Positions 12,160-26,100 of a stretch of DNA of 64,000 nucleotides are shown here, in pieces. A program made the translations under genes and the position numbers. The DNA is taken from the NCBI GenBank assembly GCA_036245805.1, contig BTRK01000004.1:15872001-15936000 (forward strand). The letters are read 5' to 3'. How positions within the stretch are numbered: the stretch's first letter is position 1; each line of letters starts with the position of its first letter. This DNA is from Pristionchus mayeri. Taxonomy: Eukaryota > Nematoda > Chromadorea > Rhabditida > Neodiplogasteridae. Below the pieces are notes generated by a model that worked only from the letters and a program-made list of their open reading frames with translations, did no database searches and had not been told where the DNA came from.

Positions 12160-13731
12160 AATGCTTGCTGTTAACAGTAGTTTTCTTTTTTTGGAAATTC
12201 CAATAAATGCAGACGAAGGGGCCGGTCATATTAAAATTTCAATAATAACGAGTGTGCACTGCAGAATTATAGAGAGTATTAAAGTAGTATCCACTTAGTC
12301 ATTTCCATTACCAATAAGAGAATTGCATTGAACAGGATGGGTATTGATAGGGGACGAGAGCGGAGGGGGGGAGTGAGGATACACTACGCGGATTCGATTG
12401 AACGCGGGAATGGGGAGGGCAAAGTGGAAAAGAACCGTAGAGAAAAACACGTCACATGTTTGCATGTGTGTGGATTTGTTTCAATTCGTCCGATAAAACA
12501 ATATCTATCTTCTAATCTCAATTTCTAATTGCACAACATGAATCAAATTGCCAAAATATCAATCAGGTTCGTCAGACTACAAATGACATATCGGCATTGA
12601 TTTCATTGACTCAGTTTGATTCTCCTTATCTCTGCTTTTCATTAGTGTTTGTTTTGCAGAATCATCATACGTATTTCAGCAGACCTATCCACAACTTTAG
12701 CACAAAAATGCAAGCGTGCAAACACCTAGGATGATACCCTCCTTCATTAGCATCAAATTCACGGGAGAATGCAAACGTTCATGACAGAATTTTATTGCAT
12801 GCCAAGATTCTCCCTAGAATTATTGATTACGAATTGTAGGCTCTATGAATCATGGGAAATAGGAGATAAACTTTACACATGTTCGTTGCACAAATCCATT
12901 CACAGATTTATTAGTAGTTCAACTGCATTGGTGAGCAGTTCAACCAACGCATGTGGGCATAAGATGCTTTCCCATATCCTTTGCGAAATCTCCAAAGGTT
13001 CATGGGTATTAAAGGCTCTCAGCAACCACGCGTCTGGTTGAAATATGTTTCACATAGAGATAGATTCTCTTCAAGTCGCGTTCTCTCTCGCTCGTTGCCT
13101 GCGTATCACTTGGCTCTCAGCCAACTAGTCGTAACTTGCTTCAAATAAGATATATGAAAATTCCGTTTTGGAAATTCCAGTTAGGTTTTGGTGAGCCACA
13201 AAACTGTCTTGTCTCATTTTAGAGTCAATTTTGCTGACACTCCTCCTTCTTTAAACAACTCAACAGGCCTCGAGTTATGTACATACCTTGTAATACTTGC
13301 CATTGTTTTTGTTGAAAAAACTCGTATTCTGGAGACTACGAAATGGGGACGGAATGTAGCAGGGTAACGTAGTGCTTTAGTCTTGTCCTTGAACGATTGC
13401 ATGGAATATAAAGGACGATTTATGGAGCAAATCAAAGGCCAATATAGCAGACGATCGCAACAACAGGAAGAGAAGTGCAAATTCTTGAATATTTTTGTAA
13501 AAAAAATTTTCGGATGTGTAAACATTGCATGTTGTATGTTCAATTTGTAGTTTGTACAAAGTGCATGATCGGTTGTTGATCAAACACATAGCGTCGAACA
13601 ATTGAAATTGGATTAACAGAGAACGTAATTGCAGCCGAGTTCTTTTGTTTTCTATATTATGTCTGTTAATCTTGAATGAATATATTAAATATATTTTAAA
13701 ATATATTTATAAATATTTTTTTCTCAATATT
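12160..13731. other. Intergenic between type-A NHR copies 1 and 2
   Basis: About 1.6 kb with no coding pattern. Contains a purine-rich tract near 12,340-12,450 and an AT-rich end near 13,680-13,730 just after the stop codon of copy 2. It should hold the promoter of copy 1 (transcribed leftward), but no specific site is recognised. Confidence 0.5.
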
Positions 13732-16611
13732 TTACAGTGTGATTTGCAATACGAGACGTAGGAAGGGCGCATCTGCAGTGAGCATGTCCAGTAGGTTGTA
13801 TGTCTGCATGTCCTCAGAGAACAGAGACGTGGCTTCCTAAACATTTGAAAAATCATTTTTAAAGTCATTTATGCAGAAGGTTGACGTGTCAGAACGCACT
13901 TGCCTGTTGCTACTTCCCCTATTCTTTCGTTTCCACACAATTCTTTTGAATATGACACCGTATTTCTAAGAAGCAGACAATTCATTGTAGGGGCTGGAAC
14001 AGCGATTTTTCGAAAACCAGGAGTTGGTATTGTACTGGATGCTGATGACGATGATCAGACTAATTTTGCATATTTGGTCCTATTTGATGAGCTATGGAGC
14101 GTCTTAAAGTCACATATTTTCCTGTTTATGACGTTGTCACAATTCAGAGAGAAGCAAGAAAAACGAAAATAGCTTTGCCTGGGGGTAGTTTTTCATTCTC
14201 AATATAATGCGATCCAAAACAACCCCAAATTGCCTGTTTTCGAAAAATCGCTGTTCCAATGTTTGTCCGAGTCTTTCAAGTAAGACGTCGTCATATCTAC
14301 CTGCAATACGTGTTCGATCGTCATCAGATTCCCGAGTCGCACCGAGTGATCGTTCAGTCTCAGTTCTTCTCGGTAGTATCGACGAAGATCCGCGAATATC
14401 TCTTGCCGATTCTGATTTTTGAATAAGCATTGCGATCGAAAATTATCAACTCACCTTCTCAGACAGTTCCACCAACCGATCGGGTAAGGAATGAGTAGGG
14501 TCTGCGAAAAAATGTTCAATTATGAGTTATATTTTAAATGCGTTTAAATATGGAAACAATTTTTTTACCGATCTGCCAGAAGACGAGACCGAAAAGCGCC
14601 TGGAATTCGACTTCGGTTGGCGCGAGTTTTCCAATTGTCGGCCACAGAATCTTCGCGAGGCGATCGATGTAGTGCGTCATCGCGCTGTATTGAACACACA
14701 TTATTCTGACTTGCATAAGAGAAAGTCAAATCACAGTGAATGATGGTAACCAGTAAATTGTCTTTAAAAGTAATGCAAATGTGCTTCCCGTATCAAGTAA
14801 TTTGCCTACTTTATAATGTCGCCGTGCCGGGCGCTAGGATTCGAATCCTTTATTAGAAACTTGATGTTTTTTCGATCCAAGCACGTTGTAAGAGAGACCA
14901 TCACCCTGAAATATTGCAATGATTCATACACTAGAATAAGCTATTTTCGAGATAAAAACTCCTCACATTGGTCCCTCTGAGGGTCCGAAATTTTTGATCG
15001 TTTGATAGGCGATTTCCAGCAGGTAGATACGAACCGCGCAGCAACGCAGCATCGTGAACTGGCAAATAGTCTTAAGCAAATAGTCTCTCCTTCTTGTACT
15101 CTAATACCAGCTATTATCAACCCATCTATAACTCATAGCTATTGAAGGTATCATTGAGCACACGATTTTTCAAATAGTGGGTTTTGTACCAACTTTCTCT
15201 GTGATCCACAACTTGCCGAATTCGGGAAAGCAAGAACCCGCCAGAGCGAAAACCTGAAAGTGTAAAGAGACTGTTATTAATCAACAAAAAGTGTTTTTTC
15301 TTTCAGAAAAATGCAACAAATATCTTTGGCATACTTCTCTCTATCGCAAGATTACGCCTAGCAGGGTTCTCCCGCGAGTCCAGTCATGAAGACGGGATGC
15401 ACCTTGTCATTACATTACCTCTCCGGCGTACATCTTGCAGCAATCCATAAGGAACTTCCACGAAGTCAGCTCCAAGTATTCCGTCTGGTGCGGCACTCTC
15501 ACATGCTCGCGAAGGGAGCCGGGACGAATGCGCAATTCCTCCGCCTTCCGAGCAGCCACGAATTCACTGAAATCCGCAAGTTCTCTCGTACTAATTCGAA
15601 CTATTGCATCGTGTCGCATCTGTGCATCACAGGGATATTGCGAAATAGCATATCCGATCTAGAGCCTTCTCTTTCCACTCTATCGACTGCTCGAAGCGCA
15701 AAATAGAGCACTGACTCAGAATCCGATATGCGTTATGAAGTACGCTTTTTGCTTGAAAATATGCAAGCAAGTACTTGTGCACGATGGTGATTCGGTCGAT
15801 AATCGATTCCTTTGATGTGGGCAGATCACCGGGAGGGGATGGTCCCGGGGAGATGGTCTCGACCATTGGCTCCTCCGCTTCCTCCCTTCTCTTTCTCCTT
15901 CGCGGGTCGTCGAGTACCATTCCAGAGTCTCTGCACTTATCGAAGCGACAACGACGACACACGAAACGTTCATCTTCAACGCATCAACTTCTTTCACCTT
16001 CTAATATCGTAAATCAGCCCTTGGTCTTCGCCAGAGAAATATGGGGTGGGGGTTTGCAAAAAAAGTCATCCGTTGCTCCCCTCAAAACCTACGTTCTCTC
16101 ATGGGAGGTCTCCTAGTCAAGCGCAAAAAAGTATATTTCTTCTTCACTTTGTCCTTTGACCTCTTCTTCCTCCTACTATCACATCTTTCTTCATAGATAT
16201 GAATCGATGTACTACCATATTCGATCGAGTCGCATTGTTTTGAAGATGTGAATGATAAGGATGAAATATATGATAGAATAGAAAAAATGGGAGGAATAGG
16301 AGAGAGTGGAAACTGACTCTTTCTTATCGTGCACTTCAGATTACCCTGGCGGCACGCGTACTTCTTGTTCGTGGACACGGCGCGCTTGTAGAATTCCGCG
16401 CAAGCCCTTCAAAGTTTGCAGCCTGACGTTGTTCAAATGCTTTTAAAAAACAAATCTATAAACGTGTATGCCGGCTAATTATAATATGGAACAATTTCCA
16501 AAACTAAAATGTTTTCGAAAAAGTCAACCTGCATGAATCGATGCCGAAGTGTGCGTAGTTGGTGGGGGCTCCGCAAATTAAGCAAACTCGTCTTCCCATC
16601 ACAGAAGTCAT
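13732..16611 (-). CDS. Supplementary nuclear hormone receptor, type A copy 2
   Basis: Eleven exons: 16611-16529, 16406-16318, 15973-15775, 15566-15419, 15253-15194, 15058-14967, 14905-14810, 14684-14569, 14501-14455, 14411-14301, 13836-13732; 381 residues, all phases consistent. Exon lengths 83, 89, 92, 96, 116, 47, 111 and 105 nt equal those of copy 1. DNA-binding domain: CLICGAPTNYAHFGIDSC, CRACAEFYKR, CRQGNLKC, CRRCRFDKCRDSGM. Ligand-binding domain: SWKFLMDCCKMYAGE, LRCCAVRIYLLEIA, ALFGLVFWQIG, C-terminal helix LRLVLQITL. Stop TAA at 13734-13732. Intron 2 uses a weaker GTCAGT donor. The hinge is rich in charged residues and proline, as in copy 1. Predicted nuclear DNA-binding regulator; ligand and target unknown. 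Confidence 0.9.
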
Positions 16612-17734
16612 GTTTTTTTTCGTAGAACGTGGAACAGGTGACGGCACCCAAAATCAATGGGTTGATAGTGGATTCGCGTGTGGCGGGAGAATGACACACT
16701 ATAATAGGCGGCTGATTGAAGGGGGCAAGAGGTGAGGATGGAAGGGGCGAATTGGGAGTGAGCAAAACATCAGGAAAGGGCGAAATCCCCGTAGATGTAT
16801 GGCCAAAACACGTGAGACTACTTGTTTGATCCGGAAGAGGATTTCATTTGCAAGGATTTCAGTTTTTGCAATGTTTTACATTTTATTATCCTGGTTTTCG
16901 GGGAGTCGCCGTTAGAATAGGAAACGTATTGTTTACCACACTTCTGGTAGCACATAGATTTTGACAGGTGTATGGTGGCGGAAGTCGGATGTTCGCTTCA
17001 TTCAATACAATAATTGCAGACGTATGGGAAATATGCACATGCTTGTTTGCCTTTAGAGCTGCATTCTCAGCGGTTATCACTGGGCTTATCACTAGTCACC
17101 TTTCATCTCGTAGCGTTACGCATACTCGTGCTCACTTTGTGACTTCCATTCGTATCAATACCATGTGATGATGAAAAGGCATAGCAGTTTAAACGACGAA
17201 GCTAACTTGTACTCGCATACAATTTTACTTGCAGATTCCGTTTGCCATCCCTAATGTGAATGTCATTTAAAAGAGGACCATCGAATAATTTATAGTAAAA
17301 TTAATTAAACTCCATCTACAGGTAAATTGTGCACGCAGCGGTATAGCACTGTTGTGCAGAGTAATATTCTGCCTCTTTCGATATATTCAAAGATTATTGC
17401 TAACTTTGCAGATAAATACATCGACTTTGTGATAAAGTATTTATCTTAACACAATTTTATATCTTCAAGGACTCCGTATTTGTCAAATACACGTAAGAGC
17501 TACTACGCAGAGGCACAATAAATTGTCAGGGGAAGAGGTCGAACAACACAATAACTCGTGACATAGCGCTCGCTCATGATCAGTGTACTTACGAATCGCT
17601 AGTGAGCATGGTATTGTGTTCGAAGAGAACAGAGTGCAAAACAATGCTGAATAAAAAAATCCGAAACGCACTTTCTATTGTTTTTGTTCTTCAGACTGGC
17701 TTGAAAATTTTAAAGTTAGGGAGGTCAGGAGAGT
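16612..17734. other. Intergenic between type-A NHR copies 2 and 3
   Basis: About 1.1 kb without a supported gene or a large palindrome. The short open frames on both strands lack splice-bounded paralogue similarity. Presumed 5' regulatory region of copy 2. Confidence 0.5.
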
Positions 17735-20700
17735 TCAAAGTTTGATTTGCAAGACTACATTGAGGAATGCGGTATCAGCGAGCAGCATGTCCAGCAGGTT
17801 AAAAGTCTGCATCTGTTCGCCCATCAGCGAATTGGCTTCCTGAGAAAATTCGAATTTATTTACCTGCAGTGATAATAGAACCGAATCGATAAAATAACAC
17901 TAATTCTAAAATAATAAAAAGGTTAACCTGAATGGCGTGCTCCAGAGACATGAGGTTACCCATGCGCACTGAGAAATCCTCGAGTTTGAGCTCCTCTCGA
18001 TAGTATCGACGCAAATCGGCATAGATGTCGGTGCGAATCTAACACATATTAATTGATAGCCGGATTCAATTGATACTAGTCACCTTTCCAGCCATATCAA
18101 TCAGCCGATCAGGCAGCGCCTGACAGGGGTCTGCAAATGTAGGTGTTGATAAGTAACATTTATGCCAGTATATCACGCCATTCACGAGAAAATCGAGCTA
18201 GAATCGCCATTCTTGGGAATGGAGGGGAAATCGTGAAATTAGTTCTAACCGGTTTTGTCCATTCTGAGGCATGCCTGAGTGACCCCTGAAATCTTAAAGT
18301 GCGTACTTCATTTTGGAGCTCGTTATGTATGGTCGGATCCCGGCACCTCCCACTTTGAGAGCTGTTTTCTTGGATACGGTGAAAGATCCTCTGAGTGACC
18401 CAACTCATTTTTCGAGCTTTATCGATCTATCAAGACCATTTTCTCTAAAACGCATCTTGAAAAGTGGTACAATTCAGGTCAATTTTCTCAAAAATGTAGG
18501 TGAAGACGCAGCTCAAATTTTCGAACTAGATGCAGCTCAGTGAGAGCTTTCGAATGAGTGGTTTACCAAAGCAATATGAACACTTCTGTGCGAGTTATGT
18601 CCTATAAACATCATCTGAATAGTTTGAACTTTATTTTCAACAGACAATTTAATTCCACGCCGCTCATTTCGGAGAGCGCGGTGAAAAATTATCGGTTTTT
18701 GATCGGCATGTCTGTCGAAAATAAAGTTCAAACGATTCAGATGATGTTTACAGGACATAACTCGCACAGAAGTGTTCGTATGGCTTTCGCAAACCACTCA
18801 TTCGAAAGCTCTCGCTGAGCTGCATTTAGTACGAAAATTTTAGCTGCATCTTCACCTACATTTTTGAGAAAATTTACCTGAAGTGTACCACTTTCGAAAA
18901 TGCGTTTTAGAGAAAATGGTTTTTATAGATCGATAGAGCTCGAAAAATGAGTTGGGGTCACTCAGAGATCAATTTTGCTCTATCTTTCACGGTATCCAAG
19001 AAAACAGCTCTCAAAGTGGGAGGTGCCGGGATCCGACCCTACGTAACGAGCTCTTAAATAAAGAACTCACTTTAACATTTCAGGGGTCACTCAGGCATGC
19101 CTAAGGATGGCCAAAACCGGATAGAACTCATTTCACCATTCCCAAGCTCCGCTCGATTCTCTCATGAGAGGCGTGATATATGTGTAAATGGACATTTACA
19201 TGTACACCTGAGTATACGGCACTAGGTCGGATGAGAGCTATAACGTTATGTTGATTTTGATATATCAAAGGCGGCATTACGTCATAGTTTTCATCCGACC
19301 TAGTGCCGAGTATACCATCCCGATATGACCATGAAGCAGAGGTGGTATGCTTTCCTCGTTTCACACGCTCTCTCTCTCTTTGGCCAGTGAGAGAGCACAC
19401 CATATGAGGAGGGCTCGCGCGAATTTGACAACACTCATTGGGTGCGTTACCTACCGATCTGCCAGATAACAAGGCCGAAGAGCGCGTGAAATTCCGTGTC
19501 GGTCAGCTTCGTTTTCCGGAGCATCGGCCACACAATCTTCATGAGCTTCTCCATGTAGTAAGCCATGGATCTAAATTAGACGCTGAAAATCACAGGAAAA
19601 GGAGGAAAAAATTTCAAAAATTAGATCGGAACAAGTACTTTTGATAAATTGTCACTGTACACACCTAGTAATCAAATTCGAGGAATTCGAGATTCAAATA
19701 ATTGTAAACCTTAAAGGAGGAGAAAACTCAAAATTCAATTATTGAAGCTATCATATGCACTGCCTAGAGCTCCACAACGATAAGAAGCTCCGAAATTTTC
19801 ACATTGATATCTTCATTCCAAACAGAGTTATAGCTAGTTGGCTGGGAGCCAGATCAGGGAAAGCTCAGGGAAGGGGCGAGATAGCACGCGACTTGAGGAG
19901 AGTGCGTCCATTGGTGAAACATATTCCAACCGGGCGCGCGTTTGCATTTACTCCTCCTTTAAACGACCTACCGCACGATGTCATCGTGTCGTGTGCTATC
20001 GTTTGAATCCTGGATGAGAAACTTGATGTTCTCTCGATTGAAGCACGTTGTGAGCGTCATCATGTAGCTGAAGGGGTTGTTATTGTTGTTATTTGTTCAT
20101 AGTGTTGTTATTGTTTTTGTTGCTCACAATGGTCCCTCGCCGGTCCGGAATACTTTCGCAGTCATCGCATGCGACTCGAGGATGTAGATGCGGGCGGCGC
20201 AGCTCTGCAGCATCAAGCGCTGCAATTCAGCTTTTCCGAAATATCGTAATCGCCTTCACTCTAGAGTTCGAGAAAAGATACGACGCCCTCTTCATTCTAT
20301 TCACTCTCTCGATCGACAGATCCAGAGAGTGCGTTGAATGAAGAGAGCGTCGAATCGTTTCTCGGTCTGCACCCCACTCGGTTACCATTTCCATACATAC
20401 GCTCTCAAAATTGCCATGAAAAATCTATTTGCAGAACATTTTAAAAAAATAACTATGAAGACTCACCTTTTCGTCCAGCGCCAGCGCGTCAAACTCGGGA
20501 AAGCAGGCAGCTGCGAGCGTGAAGTAATCACCAGCGTACATCCTAAACGAATTAATTTACCAAAACTAGTATACCGCAAAACAACCATAAGAAAGGGGTC
20601 CGAGTAATAACGATTTTACTTCGTTTTTATATTGTTTTGTCTGGTTGAGATGTGATAGTAGAAAATTACGAGAGAGAATGAGAGAGAGAGAGAAATCTCG

Positions 20701-22553
20701 AATTAGGAAATCGGAAATCGTTTATCAAAACCACCGCAAAAGAACCATTCGAAAGGTGTCAGAGTAACAACGACTTAACTTCGTTTTTACAATGTTTAGG
20801 CCGGTAATACCCGCATTGCTAACAAACTCCTATGTCACTCCAATGCCCACCTGAGACAGTCCATGAGGAAGGACCAGGTGCACAGCAGCAGATCCTCCTC
20901 CTCGTGATCTACTTTGATGTGCTCACGAAGAGAAGTCGGACGAATGGACATCTCGACGAACTTGCGACGAGCTATGGACGTCCTGAAATGCTAGATAGTC
21001 CTGATTTATCCCTTTCAATTGTACATTTGACTGGTCTCGACATTCACCGGAAAACACCTCCCACGCTTTCAATTTCACAGAGATCTAGGCTAATGAAAGA
21101 TTTTATGGAGACACTTCACTTTTAACACATTTTACTGTCACGTTGGCATTGTTATGGAGCTCTACACTACTGAAAGGAGTTAACGGACAATGTTATGATT
21201 TTATCACTCAGAAATACTCACGTATGCTCTCTCATGATTCTGTCTAGAATCGATTCCTTGGATTTTTGTGGTGAAGGTGGATCCACGGACGTCGAGGGAC
21301 GCGGCTCTTCCTTAGGTCCAGCCATTGGCTTCTCGACGACCTTCTTCCTCTTCCGAGGATCGTCGAGTGACATCCCGAGGTCCTTGCACTTCTCGAAGCG
21401 ACAACGACGACAGATGAAGCGATCGCATGCAACTTTTGTTTTGATTTGAATTGGCATCGTCTCGCTTCCACAACAAACGTTGCTATCTGTCGGAAATATC
21501 GTCCGAGCCAAGATTAGTATTTTAACATTTTCACGATTCGACTTTACAAATACCACTTTTTTGGTTATCATTTGTCGATGTTCGAACATTGTGCATGAAA
21601 TTGTCAATATGTACTATTATTTGCCTTCACTTTGTGTCCAAAAGGCCAACAAAAATCTCGTCTATAGACTATAGGTGGATGCACTCACTCTTGCTGATCG
21701 TGCACTGTCGATTGCCCTGTCGACACGCATAGTTCTTGTTCGTCGTGAGCGTACGCTTGTAGAACTCAGCACAGGCTCTGCAAAAATGCAGATACTACTT
21801 GGTGCCCGACCGGAAATGCTGATTTTTGCTTTTGATAAATGCTGAATCAGGGAATACTACATTCTTTTAACAACACAGGCTATAATACGAGCACAAGGAT
21901 TGAGAAAGAGAGAGCACAGAGACAATGAGGGTAATTGGCGCGAATGAACGTCTTCATGGGGTGATAAAGTTACTTTCAACTGTCTAATTTCGTTAACGCA
22001 CAGTCCAAGAGACCATCTCATTTAGTTGGTGGACGCAATTCCCGCAACAAAACTCAATTGGCACAAACTGGTATTATCATCACCCCTGGGAGAACGACAC
22101 ACAATGATCTTACACATGCAAATACGTAGCATTGTAGTCAAAACAATTAGAGGCAAATGCATATTGATTTATCTTTGCTTTTGCAAATGATTCATAAAAC
22201 ATCGCGCACAAAATTGAGAACTATTATTACTCTCAAGGTCACATCATGAGATGAATTTCCCAAAAAGAGTCTGGGTGCAATCTCAATAAATGTAATGAGA
22301 CTCCTGGGATTATTCTGAACAGCGTCATAGTGCGGGCTAAGCCAAAGTTGGACTATAACTATAGATCGTCAGATCACGCGCCGGGAATAGTAAGTAAAGC
22401 CACATCACTGATTATAGACATTGGAAATGGGGAGACATTTGCACAATTTCCTATTTATATCGCTTACCGGCACGAATCGATGCCGAAGTGAGCGTAGCTG
22501 GTGGGAGCTCCGCAGATGAGACAGAGCCTCTTCCCAGGCGCAGTGGACGACAT
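17735..22553 (-). CDS. Supplementary nuclear hormone receptor, type A copy 3
   Basis: Eleven exons: 22553-22468, 21777-21689, 21432-21222, 20982-20851, 20542-20467, 20219-20128, 20067-19972, 19570-19455, 18130-18084, 18038-17928, 17839-17735; 386 residues. DNA-binding domain: CLICGAPTSYAHFGIDSC, CRACAEFYKR, CRQGNRQC, CRRCRFEKCKDLGM. The loop between the sixth and seventh zinc cysteines is 11 residues rather than 9 with the acceptor chosen at 21432; an acceptor further 5' (after GACAG near 21,487) would lengthen it. Ligand-binding domain: SWSFLMDCL, LQSCAARIYILES, ALFGLVIWQIG, C-terminal helix LNVVLQIKL. The exon boundary inside helix 3 differs from copies 1 and 2 (132 plus 76 nt instead of 148-157 plus 51-60). 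Intron 8 carries a 1-kb fold-back and a 90-bp MITE yet the flanking exons stay in phase. Confidence 0.9.
18169..19180. mobile_element. Fold-back element, family A, full-length copy
   Basis: Ends TATATCACGCC and GGCGTGATATA; arms of about 480 bp meet near 18,660. Contains AACAGCTCTCAAAGTGGGAG and CATTTTTGAGAAAATTTACC in inverted pairs. Related copies lie at 30,279-30,731 (short, inside another NHR intron) and 34,680-35,077 (one arm only). No coding capacity. Inserted in intron 8 of type-A copy 3. Confidence 0.85.
19218..19307. mobile_element. 90-bp MITE with 8-bp target duplication
   Basis: Inverted ends GGCACTAGGTCGGATGA and TCATCCGACCTAGTGCC with a short centre. Flanked by the octamer GAGTATAC on both sides (19210-19217 and 19308-19315), a hAT-type signature. 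A second copy is at 23,404-23,487. Confidence 0.85.
20571..20800. repeat. Two direct repeats of about 65 bp, 157 bp apart
   Basis: About 20,571-20,640 and 20,728-20,795 share CCGCAAAA, AACCAT, AGAAAGG/CGAAAGG, GAGTAA, AACGA and ACTTCGTTTTTA in order, separated by a GA-rich stretch (GAGAGAGAATGAGAGAGAGA). Both lie in intron 4 of type-A NHR copy 3. Confidence 0.65.
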
Positions 22554-23187
22554 CTCTGATCGAATAGGGACGAAAACGGAGCGAAAGAGGGACGAGTACC
22601 AGGATAGACTACACTTACTGATTGATTGACTGCGATGGGCGAGTGAGGGGCGAGAGAGAGAGAGGAAAAGGAAGGAGAGCCGGTGGGTTAGAGTGTGTGT
22701 GACTACGTGTGAGACACACGCGGGCACGAGTTGATCACAAACACTAAATAGTGCTGGAAATAGTGCATATCTTGATGCCTGACAGCTTTATTAGTAGTAA
22801 TTTTCACTTTTAAGTATTTGATGGTGTTTGTCTCTGCTCTGTTCAGTAGAGTAGGCAGGCTGTTCAGTAGGCAGTGGATAGATGTCAAAGCGGAATGTAG
22901 CTGTTTTCCCCGTCATTCTCAGTAGGACACTTGTCCAGAAAACTACGAAACGAGAGAAGTGTGCTTTATTACACGCCCGTAGTACTTGTTGTGTCCACAG
23001 ATACAAATGTCAAGCGCTCGACTGATTTCTGCCAAAGCTCAGCAAAACGGCGAGGACATTGTGCACAACCAGCGTGGAACCTGATACAAAAACAATAAAA
23101 AGTAAGATATGTGGAATAACAAGCAAGTTTCTAGATGTGTATTCAGCCCGTTTCGCAATGAACAGACTTCGTCGGTACAGCATTCGT
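22554..23187. other. Intergenic between type-A NHR copy 3 and the Sre-like gene
   Basis: About 630 bp. Includes a GA-rich tract at 22,620-22,710 directly upstream of the NHR start. No gene is supported. Confidence 0.5.
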
Positions 23188-26100
23188 CTACGCCCAGTAC
23201 CGGGCAAGCTCAGTGAAGTGCGTCTCCGTGGCTGCGGCAGCGAGTTTCGTGTAGCGCTCGCGCAATTCGATGTCCGCGTACCGCATGATTCCTGCAATCG
23301 CGATCCACTGTCAGATGATGAGGATGACGGAAAGTGCTATTTTCGATGTTGAAATTTCGTCGATTGGTGAGTTATTCGAAAGAAAATGGGTAGTGAGCGA
23401 AGGGTACTAGGTCGAATGAGAACTATGACGTCATGCCTGATATACGAAAGGCTGCATGACGTCATAGGTCTCATCCGACCTAGTGCCTGAGAGGAGCAAT
23501 ATCCTGTTGTTATATCCAATATTCTCAGTAATATGCATGCTTATAGCCACTCTGTATCGGTCTAATATCGACGCGCATCGTGTTTATCAAAAATATCTCA
23601 TTCGGTGCCGTTGTTTTCGCTATTCATTACTATTCTCACACTTCCTGTATTATGTTTGCTGCTAAAAATAACACAAGGAATGATTTAGCGACAATAGTGG
23701 AGAAAAGTTCTTATAAGCGATTGGAACGCACTGATAACTTCGCAAATAAGCATGTTAACCGCAAAATATGAGTGAAGGGAAGCACTTACCGGTTGAGCGC
23801 GATTGGCACACAGCTAGTTGGAGCGCGACCACCCGTTTTTTCAGGCCCTCGTGCAGCCAAATCAGCAGATAGCCGACGATCCCGCAGTTGACAGTGTGCA
23901 TCTGAACGACGACCATGACCTCCCTTTCCTGTATCTTATCAATCTTGTGAGTGCCCTTCCACATTAGCTTCAAAGCTATCTTATCAGCAGTTGCGAACGA
24001 TTCGTTAAAGAAACTGATGAGTTCAGTCCTCCTCTAAGACTTCGGAATGTTCTTTAGAAATAATATATTTCAAATTTCATTCAACCCCTCTCGATATCGC
24101 TGCTACTCGCTGCTACGAGATCGCTGGGTGGTGTTTTTAGCTCGTTAGCTAGCCATTTTATCATCATATTCTTGTATAACTCCCTAGGCAGGCACATGCC
24201 TGAACTTTCCGCTGGAAGGATTCGTAGCCGAAGAAGCTTTATGTGTAACGGTGAGCGGATATAGTGTGTAAATTAAGAGATTCTCTATTAATTTGGCATG
24301 CTCTCTCTCAGGCTCTAGTATCGCGGTGTCGGCAAAAAAATGTGTTTGTCATCGTTAGCAAGCTTTTCTTGGCATATATGCTTCTTCGAATGGATCCCTA
24401 CGCTGCCACATATATGAACTTTATGGTTGAAATGCCTAATCTTTATGATAATACTAACTGCTGACTCACCATAACCGCGCTAGTAGTGATGATGGAGAAG
24501 GAAGCAATACCCACCACGTACAGCCACACCCAAATCATTGCCGTCATCTTAATTAGTGATTAATTAAGCGGCAATACCGCAGCAATGCTAAGAATACCTT
24601 GGAAAACAGGCTAACGAAGCCGATAACTAGGATGATATGGGAGACTGTAGACGCTTCTCTGACCTGAAAATGGATTTGTCCACCCTTCCCTAGCCACTCG
24701 AGCGGTGAGCGCGTACGATGTAGAGACGTTTTTCCAAATGCACCAATCGAATATGCACTTGCGGACAATTTAGTGTGGGCTCACTTGATATTTAGCGTTG
24801 AGCGTGTCGTACTCTTTGCGGTTCATTCGTCGCACGAAGCGAGATCCCATGATCATGCACTGAAAGGCAAGAAAGTGCACTTTACTATTTCTGAGTACCG
24901 GAAGATCTACTGAATACGGGTAACTATGGCATCGTTCTCAACGCTCAGCCGATCAAGGGACAACGAAGCTTAAGTGAAATGAAGAATAAAGTGCCCAACT
25001 TTTTGAGAAATGACAGTGGAAACTTACAAAAAGCGCAGACATATCCACGGTGTTGCTCGCGGCTCCGATGTAGAAGAAGTTGTCTGGAAAGCAAAATTCA
25101 AAATTGTAATCTCACAACAGTTATTAGGTTGGTGCAAAAGTTTCTTTCTTTTTTCATGGTCGAACATTCTGACCTCCCCAGACCGTCGCAATGAACCAAT
25201 CAAATAATTGTTTTAGCTGTTGATATGTTGATAACATGTATACACTCTATATCGAATACTATAATATGTTGATAAGATCAATTAGAATAGAACAATTTGG
25301 TTCGGAATTAGTAGGACCTGGTCGATCAATCCGACTTTTCAATTGCTCTAGGCTCCAAGGGGAATAGCGCAGAGGCTACAATTAGCACATCACTGTAAAG
25401 TACTATGACTGGGTATGTCATACGACATAACCCACCAAATCTGCCATGAGAAACCTACCAGAAATGGCCCAATTAAATATCTACAACCTTTGAAAATCAT
25501 TGATCTCTAATTGCTGAGCGCCATTTTCTTACGCAACGTTGAAGAGTGGTCAATTGCGGTGGGTTGTGAAGTACTTTGCCCTATAATTATGCTAGCACAT
25601 TTAGGAAAATATAGGTCTTCCGGTTCAAGAACTCCAGTTTTCGAAATCATCATGTTCAGATCTATCCGGTGAAATCATCACTTTTTCGTGTTCCCTGTCT
25701 CCGACACACGTTCGAATCCGGATTTTTCGTGCTTAGCAGAACAATCACCTCCTCTCCAAGTGTTTCTTAGTTGGGCAGAATCAGAATCCTACAAGTATTC
25801 GCTAAGCAGAATACAACCCAAAATGCTAAAAATAGCAATTTTCCGACGTTTTTTTTCTGAGTGTTGTCAATTGCTCACGATGCAGCGTAGATCCAAATCA
25901 AATGTATGGTAGTAATCTACCATCATGGCCATTACACATGATATTCAGAAAATAATGAGAGTCTACACACGTCAACAGAAATTTGAAAAATAAAAAGGAA
26001 AGAGACTTATGCACCAACCTAATACCTGTGAGAAAAGCTCTAAGAATTGTTTTGAGGCTTCATTTGCTGCTGTGAATCAAAGAAAGAATTGTTACATTTC

